The notes under the pieces are model-generated. The model made no database searches. It saw nothing but the letters and a program-made list of their open reading frames with translations, and had not been told where the DNA came from. Below, in pieces: positions 41,485-50,051 of a stretch of DNA of 51,667 nt. The DNA comes from an uncultured Clostridia bacterium (GTDB lineage Bacteria; Bacillota; Clostridia; Lachnospirales; Anaerotignaceae). The position numbers and the translations under genes were made by a program. The DNA lies in assembly GCA_910587195.1 (NCBI GenBank), contig CAJUKL010000007.1, positions 1 through 51,667 of the forward strand. Reading direction: 5' to 3'. Numbering within the stretch: position 1 is the first letter of the stretch; every line of letters begins with the position of its first letter.

Positions 41485-42352
41485 AATAAGCGGAAAGAAA
41501 ATCATTTTATTGCTGTTTACTGTATTTAGTATTTTATTTACAGCTTGCAATACTTTAGATACCACACAGTCAAGTGGAATAACCATACAGAATATTCCGG
41601 AGTTTTCCGGGGAACCTTATGTTGTATTAAATAACAATCAGCCAAATTTTCAGGAATCGGATTTTACAACAACTTCTTTTGAAACGTATAGTGAATTAGA
41701 TAATCTTGGCAGATGTGGAGTTGCCTTTGCGAATGTTGGAACAGATATTATGCCAACAGAGGAAAGAGGGTCTATCAGTCAAGTCAAACCAAGTGGTTGG
41801 CAAAGTGTAAAGTATGATATTGTTGATGGAAAATATTTGTATAATAGATGTCATTTAATTGGGTTTCAACTTACCGGAGAAAATGCCAATGCAAAAAATT
41901 TAATTACTGGTACAAGATACTTAAATGTAACAGGAATGTTGCCTTTTGAAAATATGGTTGCAGACTATGTAAAAGAAACAAACAATCATGTTTTGTATCG
42001 GGTGACGCCTATTTTTGAAGGGGATAATCTTTTAGCAAAAGGTGTTACAATAGAAGCAGCGTCTGTAGAGGATAAAGGAGAAGAAATTTTATTTCATGTT
42101 TTTTGCTATAATGTACAGCCAGGTATTGTTTTAGATTATAAAACAGGAGAAAGTAAAGAAGCAGCAAATTCTGTTGTTTCTTCTGATGGAAATAAAGTAA
42201 GTTACATATTAAATACCAATTCCAAAAAATTTCATTTACCGGATTGTTCTAGCGCAAAGTCCATAAAACAAGAAAGTAAAAAGGAATGGAATGGAACAAG
42301 AGAAGAATTGATGAAGCAAGGTTATTCTCCTTGTGGAGTGTGTAAGCCATAA
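41477..42352 (+). CDS. Lipoprotein DNA/RNA non-specific endonuclease
   Basis: A 291-residue secreted nuclease of the beta-beta-alpha-metal group (NucA/EndA relatives). The signal peptide ends FTACNT, a lipobox-like site, so it is probably tethered outside the cell. The catalytic histidine lies in YNRCHLIGFQL, the counterpart of DRGH, and the metal-binding Asn in NLITGTRYLN. A separate C-terminal module of about 50 residues, FHLPDCSSAKSI ... GYSPCGVCKP, is a small Cys/His zinc motif that is common at the end of clostridial extracellular nucleases. The family degrades DNA for nutrition, uptake or competition. It is coupled to the two genes before it and closed by the terminator at 42371. Confidence 0.88.
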   Translation: MRKISGKKIILLLFTVFSILFTACNTLDTTQSSGITIQNIPEFSGEPYVVLNNNQPNFQESDFTTTSFETYSELDNLGRCGVAFANVGTDIMPTEERGSISQVKPSGWQSVKYDIVDGKYLYNRCHLIGFQLTGENANAKNLITGTRYLNVTGMLPFENMVADYVKETNNHVLYRVTPIFEGDNLLAKGVTIEAASVEDKGEEILFHVFCYNVQPGIVLDYKTGESKEAANSVVSSDGNKVSYILNTNSKKFHLPDCSSAKSIKQESKKEWNGTREELMKQGYSPCGVCKP

Positions 42353-42370
42353 TAAAAGTCATTTTGGAAG

Positions 42371-42410
42371 TACCTTATGATACAAAACAGTATGATAAGG
42401 TATTTTTTTG
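42371..42410 (+). terminator. Terminator after the nuclease gene
   Basis: TACCTTATGATAC / GTATGATAAGGTA (one G-G mismatch), 5-nt loop, seven T. The rest of 42411-42601 is AT-rich with no convincing gene. Confidence 0.85.
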
Positions 42411-42601
42411 GAAATAAAACAAGACATTTAAAATCAAATTTAATCATTGTAGAAACTAATTTTTTCCTCAAAAAATATTTACCAGAAATTTTCACAAAAA
42501 TAGAAAATATCTGTAAAAAGTGGAAATACTATTTTAATATTGCGCAATATATCAAACAATACATTAAAAAATAAGAGGTGATATTTGTGATATTATAGTA
42601 C

Positions 42602-42667
42602 TTTTCACTTTTTTTCAAAGGCAGTGAAAAAGAGTGTATTAATGGAAATACTATTTTTTATTATAAT
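42602..42667 (+). promoter_or_regulatory. Promoter and candidate activator site of the sorbitol operon
   Basis: A perfect TATAAT (42662-42667) with a weak TTAATG at the -35 position (42639-42644). Just upstream is an inverted repeat TTTTCACT (42602-42609) / AGTGAAAA (42623-42630) with a 13-bp spacer, centred about 58 bp before the start, a typical activator location. The PRD regulator at 43581 is the likely ligand. Confidence 0.55.
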
Positions 42668-42714
42668 GAAGCCACAAAGAGAAAATAAAAAAATATAAAA
42701 GGGGGAAATAAATT

Positions 42715-43530
42715 ATGGATTGGCTTGGATTAAAAGGCAAAACAGTAATTGTAACAGGAGGAGCATCTGGAATCGGAAAAGCAGTATCTCAAGAATTTTT
42801 AGATGAAGGTGCAAACGTAGTTGTATGCGATATGAACCCAGAAGCACCTACTTTTGAAACAAATGAGAACAGCGGAAAATTACTGTATGTTGTAACAAAT
42901 GTCACAAGCATGGAAAGCGTACAAGCAATGGTTGACAAAGCAGTAGAAACCTTTGGCGGTGTAGATGTTCTTGTAAACAATGCAGGTATCAATATTCCAA
43001 GATTGTTGGTAGACCCAAAAAATCCAAAAGGCGAATTTGAATTAGATGAAGCTGTTTGGGATAAAGTGGTAAACGTAAACTTTAAAGGCGTATTTTTCTG
43101 TGCGCAAGCAGCAGCCAGAGAGATGGTCAAAAAAGGCGAAGGTGTCATTGTCAATATGTCTAGTGAGAGTGGTTTGGAAGGCTCTGAAGGACAAAGCGTT
43201 TATGCAGCAACAAAAAATGCAGTCAATTCCTTAACTCGTTCTTGGGCAAAAGAACTCGGAAAATTAGGTGTTAGAGTAGTTGGTGTAGCACCTGGTATTT
43301 TGGAAGCAACAGGCTTACGTACGATTCAGTATGAAACAGCATTAGCTTATACAAGAGGAATTACAGTTGACGAACTGCGTGCTGGATATAGTAAAACATC
43401 TACAACACCTTTGGGCAGAAGCGGAAAATTGACAGAAGTAGCAGATTTGGTTTGTTATATGGCAAGTAAAAGAGCAAGCTATGTACATGGTGTAACATTT
43501 AATGTAGCGGGTGGAAAAACAAGAGGTTAA
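42715..43530 (+). CDS. srlD: Sorbitol-6-phosphate 2-dehydrogenase
   Basis: A 271-residue short-chain dehydrogenase that turns sorbitol 6-phosphate into fructose 6-phosphate with NAD+. Motifs: nucleotide-binding TGGASGIGKAV (about 14-24), NNAGINIP, catalytic Ser in NMSSESG and YAATK (Tyr/Lys). The C-terminus YVHGVTFNVAGGKTRG is typical of the clostridial/lactobacillar SrlD group. GGGGGAAAT precedes the ATG. First gene of the operon; the PTS genes that supply its substrate follow at 46013. Confidence 0.94.
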   Translation: MDWLGLKGKTVIVTGGASGIGKAVSQEFLDEGANVVVCDMNPEAPTFETNENSGKLLYVVTNVTSMESVQAMVDKAVETFGGVDVLVNNAGINIPRLLVDPKNPKGEFELDEAVWDKVVNVNFKGVFFCAQAAAREMVKKGEGVIVNMSSESGLEGSEGQSVYAATKNAVNSLTRSWAKELGKLGVRVVGVAPGILEATGLRTIQYETALAYTRGITVDELRAGYSKTSTTPLGRSGKLTEVADLVCYMASKRASYVHGVTFNVAGGKTRG

Positions 43531-43580
43531 GATTCTTAGCTGTATGAGCCGTGTACAACATGATAGAAAAAGGAGGCAGT

Positions 43581-45500
43581 ATGAAGCATTATTTTTCAGA
43601 AGACAGAAAATTTTTGATGATAAGCCTGTTGCAGCAAAACAATGTAATACCGCTTGCAGAATTAGCAGAAAAACTTGATGTTAGTACACGAACCATACGA
43701 AACGATATAAAACTGTTAAATGAGTTGTTTGAAGAAACTGCTTTTATTGAAATCGACCAAGGGATTTGTTGCTTTTATGTTACAAACCATTACGAATTGG
43801 AAGAAAAAAAGGCTTCTTTGGAAAAAATGCAAAGAAATTTTGATTCTCCGCAAAAAAGGGTAGCTTATATCATAAAAACACTTATGGAAACAGAAAAACC
43901 ATATTCTACAGAAGAATTAGCTTATGAAATGAATTTAGGTAGAACAACACTTTCCAATGAAATTAAAAAGTTGAATAAGGTGTTAAAAGATTATGGTCTT
44001 TCGATTGAAGGAACACAAAGTGCAGGTATCCGCTTAAAAGGAGAGGAATTTTCTTTAAGACTTTTTATTCTGGAGCATATTTATGATATGTTGTATGATG
44101 AAGAAGTGGAAGAAGTACAAGAATGTATTACAGAGCTTTTTCAAGATTATGGCTTAGAAAGTACAACAGAAAAAAATTTTGTCCATTATGTTGTGGTAGC
44201 AATCGATAGAATACAAAGTGGTCATAGTTTAAAAAACATGGATAAAAAATTTTATGCATTAAAAAAGAGTGATGCATGGAATATGATACAAGTGATGACC
44301 AAAAAGCTACGGCCACTTATCAAAAATTTTAATATAGAAGAAAAATTATTTATGGCAATTCCACTAGCTGGTATGAGAACTCCAACAGACTTGGAACGTA
44401 TCTCAAAAATCAAGCTAAAACGAGATATTGATGACATGATAGAAGAAATTGTAGAAAGAATTGGATATGAATTAAATTTATATTTAAAAAAGGATAATTT
44501 ACAAAAAGATTTTTACTACCATATTTCCTTTATGCTCAATCGGCTTGAATTTGGGTATATGCTAAAAAATCCAATGGCAGAAGAAGTTCGAAAAAAATAT
44601 CCACTTGCTTATAAAATGGCAAAAATTGCCGGCAAAGTGGTAGAGGAACGGTATGATGTTGTCATACCAGAAGATGAAATTGGCTATCTTACAGCATATT
44701 TTGGAGCCTATATTTTAGAATATAGTATTGTACAAAAACCCTATCGGATTGCATTGGTATGCAGCACAGGGAGAGGAACTGCAAGATTAATTTCCTCACA
44801 ACTTAAAAAATTATTAGACCATAACGCGCAAATGGATTTATATTCAGAGAAGCAAACATCAGCGGAATTATTAGATAGTTATGATATTGTATTTTCGACT
44901 GTAAAATTACCATTTGAAACAAAAAAGCAAATTATTAGAATTAAAGATATTTTTGATGAAAAGGAATTATTACTTCATATTCAAAAAGTAAAATATCTTG
45001 AAAAAGCGAATGTTTTTGGAGAGGAAACAAGCGGCGCATCTCTTATTGCTGCACTGTTGGAAGAAGATACTTTTTTTCTACTAGATGAAAAAAAGGGGTA
45101 TTTAGAAAATACCGAAATGATGGTCAAAAAATTGACAGAACAAGAATTTGTAGATGCACAATTTTGGCAAAGGATTTTGGAAAGAGAACAAAATTCTACT
45201 ATGGTATTTGGGCATAATGTTGCATTTCCACATACCATTAATGAACAAAGAGAAGGAAAATTAGTGTTTGCCTTGGGTGTATGTCCCAAAAAAATGAAAA
45301 GCGGGGAGGCAGTACAACTGATATTTTTGCTTGGCTTGCCAAAAGATAATGTTTTAGATGATTCTGTTCTGGTAAGAATTTATGATGAAATGATTTCCAT
45401 TGCACAAAATGAAGAATATGTAGCAGAAATTGCCAAAGTAGAAAATTATAAACAGTTAGTACGTTGTTTTATTAAATTGGGAATCGGAAATTTATTATAA
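43581..45500 (+). CDS. PRD-containing activator of the sorbitol operon (GutR-like)
   Basis: A 639-residue regulator of the MtlR/ManR type. The order is a DeoR-like HTH (about 8-55, VSTRTIRNDIKLLNEL), a second Mga-type HTH (about 85-135, LGRTTLSNEIKKL), two PRD domains (about 175-390; FVHYVVVAIDRIQSGHSL, then DFYYHISFMLNRL), an EIIB-like domain with CSTGRGTARL and an EIIA-like domain (about 490-639) with VFGHNVAFPHTI. Phosphorylation by PTS proteins tunes such activators to sugar supply. ATG 43581 (AAAGGAGGCAG) is used. Its place between srlD and gutM is as in Lactobacillus and Clostridium gut operons. Confidence 0.9.
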   Translation: MKHYFSEDRKFLMISLLQQNNVIPLAELAEKLDVSTRTIRNDIKLLNELFEETAFIEIDQGICCFYVTNHYELEEKKASLEKMQRNFDSPQKRVAYIIKTLMETEKPYSTEELAYEMNLGRTTLSNEIKKLNKVLKDYGLSIEGTQSAGIRLKGEEFSLRLFILEHIYDMLYDEEVEEVQECITELFQDYGLESTTEKNFVHYVVVAIDRIQSGHSLKNMDKKFYALKKSDAWNMIQVMTKKLRPLIKNFNIEEKLFMAIPLAGMRTPTDLERISKIKLKRDIDDMIEEIVERIGYELNLYLKKDNLQKDFYYHISFMLNRLEFGYMLKNPMAEEVRKKYPLAYKMAKIAGKVVEERYDVVIPEDEIGYLTAYFGAYILEYSIVQKPYRIALVCSTGRGTARLISSQLKKLLDHNAQMDLYSEKQTSAELLDSYDIVFSTVKLPFETKKQIIRIKDIFDEKELLLHIQKVKYLEKANVFGEETSGASLIAALLEEDTFFLLDEKKGYLENTEMMVKKLTEQEFVDAQFWQRILEREQNSTMVFGHNVAFPHTINEQREGKLVFALGVCPKKMKSGEAVQLIFLLGLPKDNVLDDSVLVRIYDEMISIAQNEEYVAEIAKVENYKQLVRCFIKLGIGNLL

Positions 45501-45535
45501 AAAATGGAAAAATAAAAAAGAAAGGGGATTTTGCC

Positions 45536-45991
45536 ATGAACTTTTGGCTGGTTGCATGTCTGCTGGGAGGCGGATATTTACTACAATGTTTTTTTGGATT
45601 GATGCAAATGAAAGATTTTTCAAAAGCATTTAGCCCTTTAAGAAAAATGGGTAGAGTAGCAATAGGAAGAACAAATGGAGGTTTCAGAGCAGGTGCAATC
45701 GTCATGTTTGCCATTGATGAAAACGGTATTATATTAAAAGGAAAAAGAATGATGGGCGTGACAGTTCTGGCAAAATTTAAAGATTTTACTGGTTTTGAAG
45801 GGAAAAACGTGGGAGAACTGACACAGGCAGATGTGGAAAAATTGCCAAAACCTTTAAAAAAAGCAATTTTAGATGCAGCAATGAATTACAACATTATTAT
45901 GAGTGGCGGTGAGATTCCACCAAGACTTAGTTTATTCCAAAAAATTAGTCAAAAACTTAAAAAACCAGTGATGAAAACAAAAATGGAATAA
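45536..45991 (+). CDS. gutM: GutM-family glucitol operon protein
   Basis: A 151-residue GutM homologue. A single N-terminal hydrophobic helix (about 3-20, WLVACLLGGGYLLQCFFGL) is followed by MKDFSKAFSPLRKMGRVAIGRTN and RAGAIVMFAID strands, characteristic of the family. In E. coli GutM activates the srl operon together with GutR repression; here it works beside a PRD activator. It lies 35 bp after the activator gene and 21 bp before srlA. Confidence 0.92.
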   Translation: MNFWLVACLLGGGYLLQCFFGLMQMKDFSKAFSPLRKMGRVAIGRTNGGFRAGAIVMFAIDENGIILKGKRMMGVTVLAKFKDFTGFEGKNVGELTQADVEKLPKPLKKAILDAAMNYNIIMSGGEIPPRLSLFQKISQKLKKPVMKTKME

Positions 45992-46012
45992 TCGAAAAGG
46001 AGTGTAAAGTTT

Positions 46013-46558
46013 ATGGATTATGTAATTAAGTTTGCGGAAGCCTTTATGAATTTGTTTAATACAGGTGCAACAACCTTTATTGGTTGGATGAGTGGCATTG
46101 TACCAGTTGTATTGATGTTATTGATTGCCATGAATACCTTGATTCACTTGATTGGTGAGGAAAGAATTAACAAGTTAGCACAAGCGTCTACAAAAAATCC
46201 TTTGTTACGCTATATGATATTACCATATTTAGGTGCATTTATGTTAGGAAACCCTACAGCACTTTCTTTAGGACGTTTTATGCCAGAAAGATTAAAACCA
46301 AGTTACTATGCTTCAGCATCTTATTTCTGTCATACATCAAGTGGTGTATTCCCACACATTAACCCTGGTGAAGTATTTATCTTTTTGGGAATTGCAGAAG
46401 GTATTTCTACTTTAGGATTAAGTACCATGCCTTTAGCAATGCGTTATATGTTTGTTGGTTTGGTAATGAACTTTGTGAGCGGCTGGGCAACAGACTTTAC
46501 CACAAAATTTGTTATGAAACAACAGGGAATTGAATTAAGTAATGAGTTGAAAATGTAA
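46013..46558 (+). CDS. srlA: PTS sorbitol-specific EIIC2 component
   Basis: A 181-residue membrane component. The first helices (about 15-50, TTFIGWMSGIVPVVLMLLIAMN-like) and IGEERINKLAQASTKNPLLRYMILPYLGAFMLGNPTALSLGRFMPE identify the GutA/SrlA family; the split EIIC is characteristic of glucitol PTS. It works with SrlE (EIIBC) and SrlB (EIIA) to import and phosphorylate sorbitol. AAAAGGAGTG precedes the ATG. Confidence 0.95.
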   Translation: MDYVIKFAEAFMNLFNTGATTFIGWMSGIVPVVLMLLIAMNTLIHLIGEERINKLAQASTKNPLLRYMILPYLGAFMLGNPTALSLGRFMPERLKPSYYASASYFCHTSSGVFPHINPGEVFIFLGIAEGISTLGLSTMPLAMRYMFVGLVMNFVSGWATDFTTKFVMKQQGIELSNELKM

Positions 46559-46593
46559 AAAAGAAAGCGTAAAATAGAAAGGGGATAATCCAT

Positions 46594-47658
46594 ATGGCAG
46601 AATATAATGCAATTAAGATTGTAAAAGGTAGTGGCGGATTTGGCGGCCCATTGGTAGTAAAACCAGAAGAAGGAAAAGATAAGTTAGTATATATTACAGG
46701 TGGCGGTGCAAAACCTGATATTGTAGATAAAATTGTAGAATTGACAGGCTGTGAAGCAGTCAACGGATTTAAAACATCTGTTCCAGAAAAGGAAATTTTC
46801 TTGGTAATTATTGACTGTGGTGGTACCCTTCGTTGTGGTATTTATCCACAAAAAAGAATCCCAACCATCAATGTTATGCCAGTTGGTAAAAGTGGCCCTA
46901 TGGCAAAATACATTGTAGAAGATATTTATGTTTCTGCAGTTGGTGTGAATCAAATTAGTGATGCAAATGGAGAACCTGTCAATGCAGCAGCACCTGGTTC
47001 TACAGTATTGGGCAGTGTTTCTGAAAGTAAAGCACCAGTAGAAGCAAAAACAGAAGAAAAGAAGGATGAACGCCAGTTCAAATATAGTGCAGATAAAAAA
47101 GTATCTCAAACAATGGCAGAAGGCAACAAAGGTGGTATTGTTACAAAAATTGGTATGGCTGCTGGTAAAGTTATCAACACTTTTAACCAAGCTGCAAGAG
47201 ATGCCGTACAAACCATGATTACTTCTATCATACCTTTTATGGGCTTTGTATCCTTGTTAATTGGTTTAATTCAAGGTTCTGGTTTTGGTGATTGGTTTGC
47301 AAAATTGTTAATTCCTTTGGCTGGTACAGGTATCGGTCTTGTTATCTTAGGTTTTATTTGTTCTATTCCATTCCTTTCTGTATTACTTGGACCAGGTGCA
47401 GTTATGGCACAGGTAATCGGTACCTTGATTGGTGTGGAAATTGGAAAAGGAAATATCAATCCAAATTTAGCATTACCTGCATTATTTGCTATCAATACAC
47501 AGTGTGCTTGTGACTTCGTTCCTGTTGGTCTTGGTTTAGCAGAAGCAGAACCAGAAACAGTAGAAGTTGGTGTTCCAGCGGTATTGTATTCCAGATTTTT
47601 AACAGGTGTACCTCGTGTCATTGTAGGTTGGATTGCAAGTGTTGGTATGTATGTATAA
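46594..47658 (+). CDS. srlE: PTS sorbitol-specific EIIBC component
   Basis: A 354-residue EIIB-EIIC1 fusion. The N-terminal EIIB domain (about 1-120) has GSGGFGGPLVVKPEEGKD and the cysteine segment DCGGTLRCGIYPQKR, which carries the phospho-accepting Cys. A linker of about 60 residues rich in A, E and K (145-170) leads to the membrane part (190-354) with FGDWFAKLLIPLAGTGIGLV and LGPGAVMAQVIGT. Length matches the E. coli SrlE family. It follows srlA by 35 bp. Confidence 0.95.
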   Translation: MAEYNAIKIVKGSGGFGGPLVVKPEEGKDKLVYITGGGAKPDIVDKIVELTGCEAVNGFKTSVPEKEIFLVIIDCGGTLRCGIYPQKRIPTINVMPVGKSGPMAKYIVEDIYVSAVGVNQISDANGEPVNAAAPGSTVLGSVSESKAPVEAKTEEKKDERQFKYSADKKVSQTMAEGNKGGIVTKIGMAAGKVINTFNQAARDAVQTMITSIIPFMGFVSLLIGLIQGSGFGDWFAKLLIPLAGTGIGLVILGFICSIPFLSVLLGPGAVMAQVIGTLIGVEIGKGNINPNLALPALFAINTQCACDFVPVGLGLAEAEPETVEVGVPAVLYSRFLTGVPRVIVGWIASVGMYV

Positions 47659-47712
47659 GAAAGACAATTACTATAGTTTGTAAAAAAGAACATAAAAAAG
47701 GAGGATTTCATT

Positions 47713-48069
47713 ATGGCAGTCATTTATGACAACAAAGTAAAAGGATTAGGAGCTTGTGTAGCAGAATTTGAAGGTATGTTTATCTTGTTTGGTGACAATG
47801 CACCAGACACATTAAAAGATTATTGCTATACCATTGATGTAAACCCTATCAAAGAAGAAATTAAAGCAGGACAAAAAGCAATAATTGATGGAAAAGAATA
47901 TAACATTACCGCTGTTGGTGATGTTGTAATGCAAAATCTTGGAAACTTAGGTCATGTAACTTTTTCCTTTACTGGTGAAACAGAGCCAGAATTGCCAGGA
48001 ACTATTTATTTAGAAGTGTCTGATGTACCAAAATTGGAAATTGGTAGCACAATACAAATTATTGCATAA
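47713..48069 (+). CDS. srlB: PTS sorbitol-specific EIIA component
   Basis: A 118-residue EIIA of the glucitol type: AVIYDNKVKGLGACVAEFEGM, then MFILFGDNAPDTLKDYCYTI, and LGHVTFSFTGETEPELPGTI with the histidine that takes phosphate in NLGHVTF. It is the last gene of the operon. AAAAGGAGG lies 8 nt before the ATG. A terminator follows at 48113. Confidence 0.94.
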   Translation: MAVIYDNKVKGLGACVAEFEGMFILFGDNAPDTLKDYCYTIDVNPIKEEIKAGQKAIIDGKEYNITAVGDVVMQNLGNLGHVTFSFTGETEPELPGTIYLEVSDVPKLEIGSTIQIIA

Positions 48070-48112
48070 AAAATAAAAAAGTTAAGTTTGCATAAACTCT
48101 CAATCATGAATT

Positions 48113-48144
48113 CCCCCACTTACGGATAGAAGTGGGGGTTTTTT
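48113..48144 (+). terminator. Terminator of the sorbitol operon
   Basis: CCCCCACT / AGTGGGGG stem, 10-nt loop, six T. The bases just before it, AATCATGAATT, are like those beside hairpins at IS200/IS605 left ends, so a decayed element end cannot be ruled out. Confidence 0.8.
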
Positions 48145-48149
48145 AAGGT

Positions 48150-48647
48150 GAAATTTTGAAAAAAGTGACCAAAAACTTTATCTTTTTATTGGTACTCCGT
48201 TGTTGTTTTATTATAGCAACTATTTAAGTCCAACACACGACAGCAAAACGAAGCTTTGCAAACAAGTTAAAACCTTGGGCTCTGCCCAAACCCGCAAGCT
48301 TTTTGAAAAAAGCTTGACCAAAAACTTTATCTTTTACATAAGGAACAGAATGAATTTTTAATGTATGGTGCTCCATTGTTGTTTTATTATAGCAACTATT
48401 TAAGTCCAACGCACGGCAGCGAAACGAAGTTTTGTAAACAAGTTAAAACCTTGGGCTCTGCCCAAACCTGCAAGCTTTTTGAAAAAAGCTTGACCAAAAA
48501 CTTTATCTTTTACACAAGGAACAGAACAAATTTTTAATGTATGGTGCTCCGTTGTCGTTCTACTAAAGTAACCGTTCAGGTTCAACGCACGGCAGCGAAA
48601 CGAAGTTTCGCACAAAGTTCTTTGCTAAGCTTTCTTTCAAGAAAGCG
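48150..48647 (-). repeat. Intergenic repeat, copy D, two and a half tandem units
   Basis: No gene here. It is the inverted form of the B/C unit, present as a short unit (GACC at 48167) and two longer ones (GACC at 48316 and 48492; period 176 bp, the first unit lacking about 27 bp). Each has AAGCTTTTTGAAAAAAGCTT and a GGGCTCTGCCC hairpin. The last unit ends with GCTTTCTTTCAAGAAAGCG at 48629-48647, 7 bp from the TPR gene's stop codon. Minus-strand frames of 61 and 71 codons inside it (similar to each other) are repeat translations, not genes. Confidence 0.8.
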
Positions 48648-48653
48648 TTGTCT

Positions 48654-50039
48654 TTATTCTGGTGTGGGAGAGTTTAGTTGCTCCAGTGCGTTTTGTGCAT
48701 TGGCAGCATGGTTTGAGTCTGGGTATTCGTCTAAGATTCTTTGGTAATATAGTTGTGCTGTAGCAACATCATTTTTTTCCTGCGCAATTTGTCCTAAATA
48801 ATAAAACGTATCATCAATAAAATCTTCAGAAGATGCATATTTTAAACAATTTTCTAAATTTTCTTTTGCAGCATCATACTCTTTATTTAGAAATTCGCTG
48901 CGTCCTTGGGTATATAAAGCGGAAGCTGCTTCTGGTAAAATAGATAATTGTAATGTGTTTAAAGTTGCTTTTTCTTCTTCTGTAAAGTTGGAAGAATCAA
49001 TTAAAACAATTTTTGCTGCAGCTTCTATAGGATTTCCATTTTCTGATAAGGCAGCCGCTTCCTGTAAAAGAACAGAATTTTGCTGTTTGATTGCTTCTGC
49101 TTTATATTTATTATTTTCTTCCTCTAATTTTTCAGCTCTTTTTCGTAATTCTGTTAGTTCTTCTGGTGTAATGTTACCGTTTGCGGTAGCAGCAGAAACT
49201 TTGGAACGTAAATCATCAATTGTTTTATCCTTTTGCTCGGAAAGAGCAGGCATAACAAGAGAAAGTAATACAATAGCAACACTGACGCCACCAATTAAAA
49301 AAGCGATAATTTCATTTTTAAAACCGTTTTGACGAATTTGACGACGATAGGTGGGGACAGGAGGTGCAGCATCTGTTCGTTTGACAGTATCAGTAGTATT
49401 TTTAGCACCTTTTTTTTCTTCTACGTTTAAATCTTTGTTTAATTCCCTTGCATAGCGTAAGGCTAGAGGATTGTACTGGTCAATTTTTAATACTTTTTGC
49501 ACAAAGTAAGAAGCTCTTTCTATATTGTTTTCCTGTAAACAACATAGTGTCATTAAATTGCACGCTTCTACAAAATTTTTATTATATTCTAAGGCACGTT
49601 TTAGCTGAATAAGTGCTAAATCATCACTACCTTGCTGTAAATAAGCGATTGCTTGGTTATAAAATTGTATAGCATCATTTTTTTTCTCTAATTTTCTACC
49701 ATCTTTTTGCACGATTTCAATATAACGGGAAGCTGGGTTGTTGTTATGTTCAATGGAAGCACTCACAATCCACTGTTTTAGTGCATCTGCAATTTGTCCC
49801 TTTTCGTGATAAACAAGTCCTAATAAATTGCGTGCAATATAATTGTTTTTGTCAAAGAGAATACTTTGTTCTAATGCTTTGATGGCACCTGTTAAATCAC
49901 GAGTTTTTGCTAGGTCTAACCCTTTGTTATATAAACGAATGGAAGTATTTCTTGTTTTTCTAAAAATAAAGGCATCTACACCGCAATTTGGGCAGACTAC
50001 CCCTTGACGGATAAAATAACCACAATTTGGACACTTCAT
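48654..50039 (-). CDS. Zinc-ribbon/TPR membrane protein
   Basis: A 461-residue protein. The N-terminal zinc ribbon has C3-x2-C6 and C16-x2-C19 (MKCPNCGYFI, CPNCG). TPR-like helices cover about 35-200 (LYNKGLDLAKTRDLTGAIKAL, ARNLLGLVYHEKGQ, AIAYLQQGSDDLALIQLKRAL). One membrane helix lies at about 246-266 (IIAFLIGGVSVAIVLLSLVMP), a coiled coil at 275-330, and a second TPR block at about 370-455 (ALYTQGRSEFLNKEYDAAKENL). So the zinc ribbon and first TPR set are cytoplasmic, the second outside. Length and order recur in clostridia behind folC. Function unknown; an envelope scaffold is plausible. Confidence 0.8.
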   Translation of the reverse strand: MKCPNCGYFIRQGVVCPNCGVDAFIFRKTRNTSIRLYNKGLDLAKTRDLTGAIKALEQSILFDKNNYIARNLLGLVYHEKGQIADALKQWIVSASIEHNNNPASRYIEIVQKDGRKLEKKNDAIQFYNQAIAYLQQGSDDLALIQLKRALEYNKNFVEACNLMTLCCLQENNIERASYFVQKVLKIDQYNPLALRYARELNKDLNVEEKKGAKNTTDTVKRTDAAPPVPTYRRQIRQNGFKNEIIAFLIGGVSVAIVLLSLVMPALSEQKDKTIDDLRSKVSAATANGNITPEELTELRKRAEKLEEENNKYKAEAIKQQNSVLLQEAAALSENGNPIEAAAKIVLIDSSNFTEEEKATLNTLQLSILPEAASALYTQGRSEFLNKEYDAAKENLENCLKYASSEDFIDDTFYYLGQIAQEKNDVATAQLYYQRILDEYPDSNHAANAQNALEQLNSPTPE

Positions 50040-50051
50040 TGCATACTCTCC

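Noticed and set aside
42377..42574. A 65-codon plus-strand frame after the nuclease gene
   Set aside because: It begins inside the terminator stem, has no ribosome-binding site, and its composition (K, I, N, Y) is that of AT-rich noncoding DNA.
48224..48615. Two similar minus-strand frames of 61 and 71 codons
   Set aside because: They are translations of tandem repeat units; their similarity comes from the DNA repeat, and there are no proper start signals.
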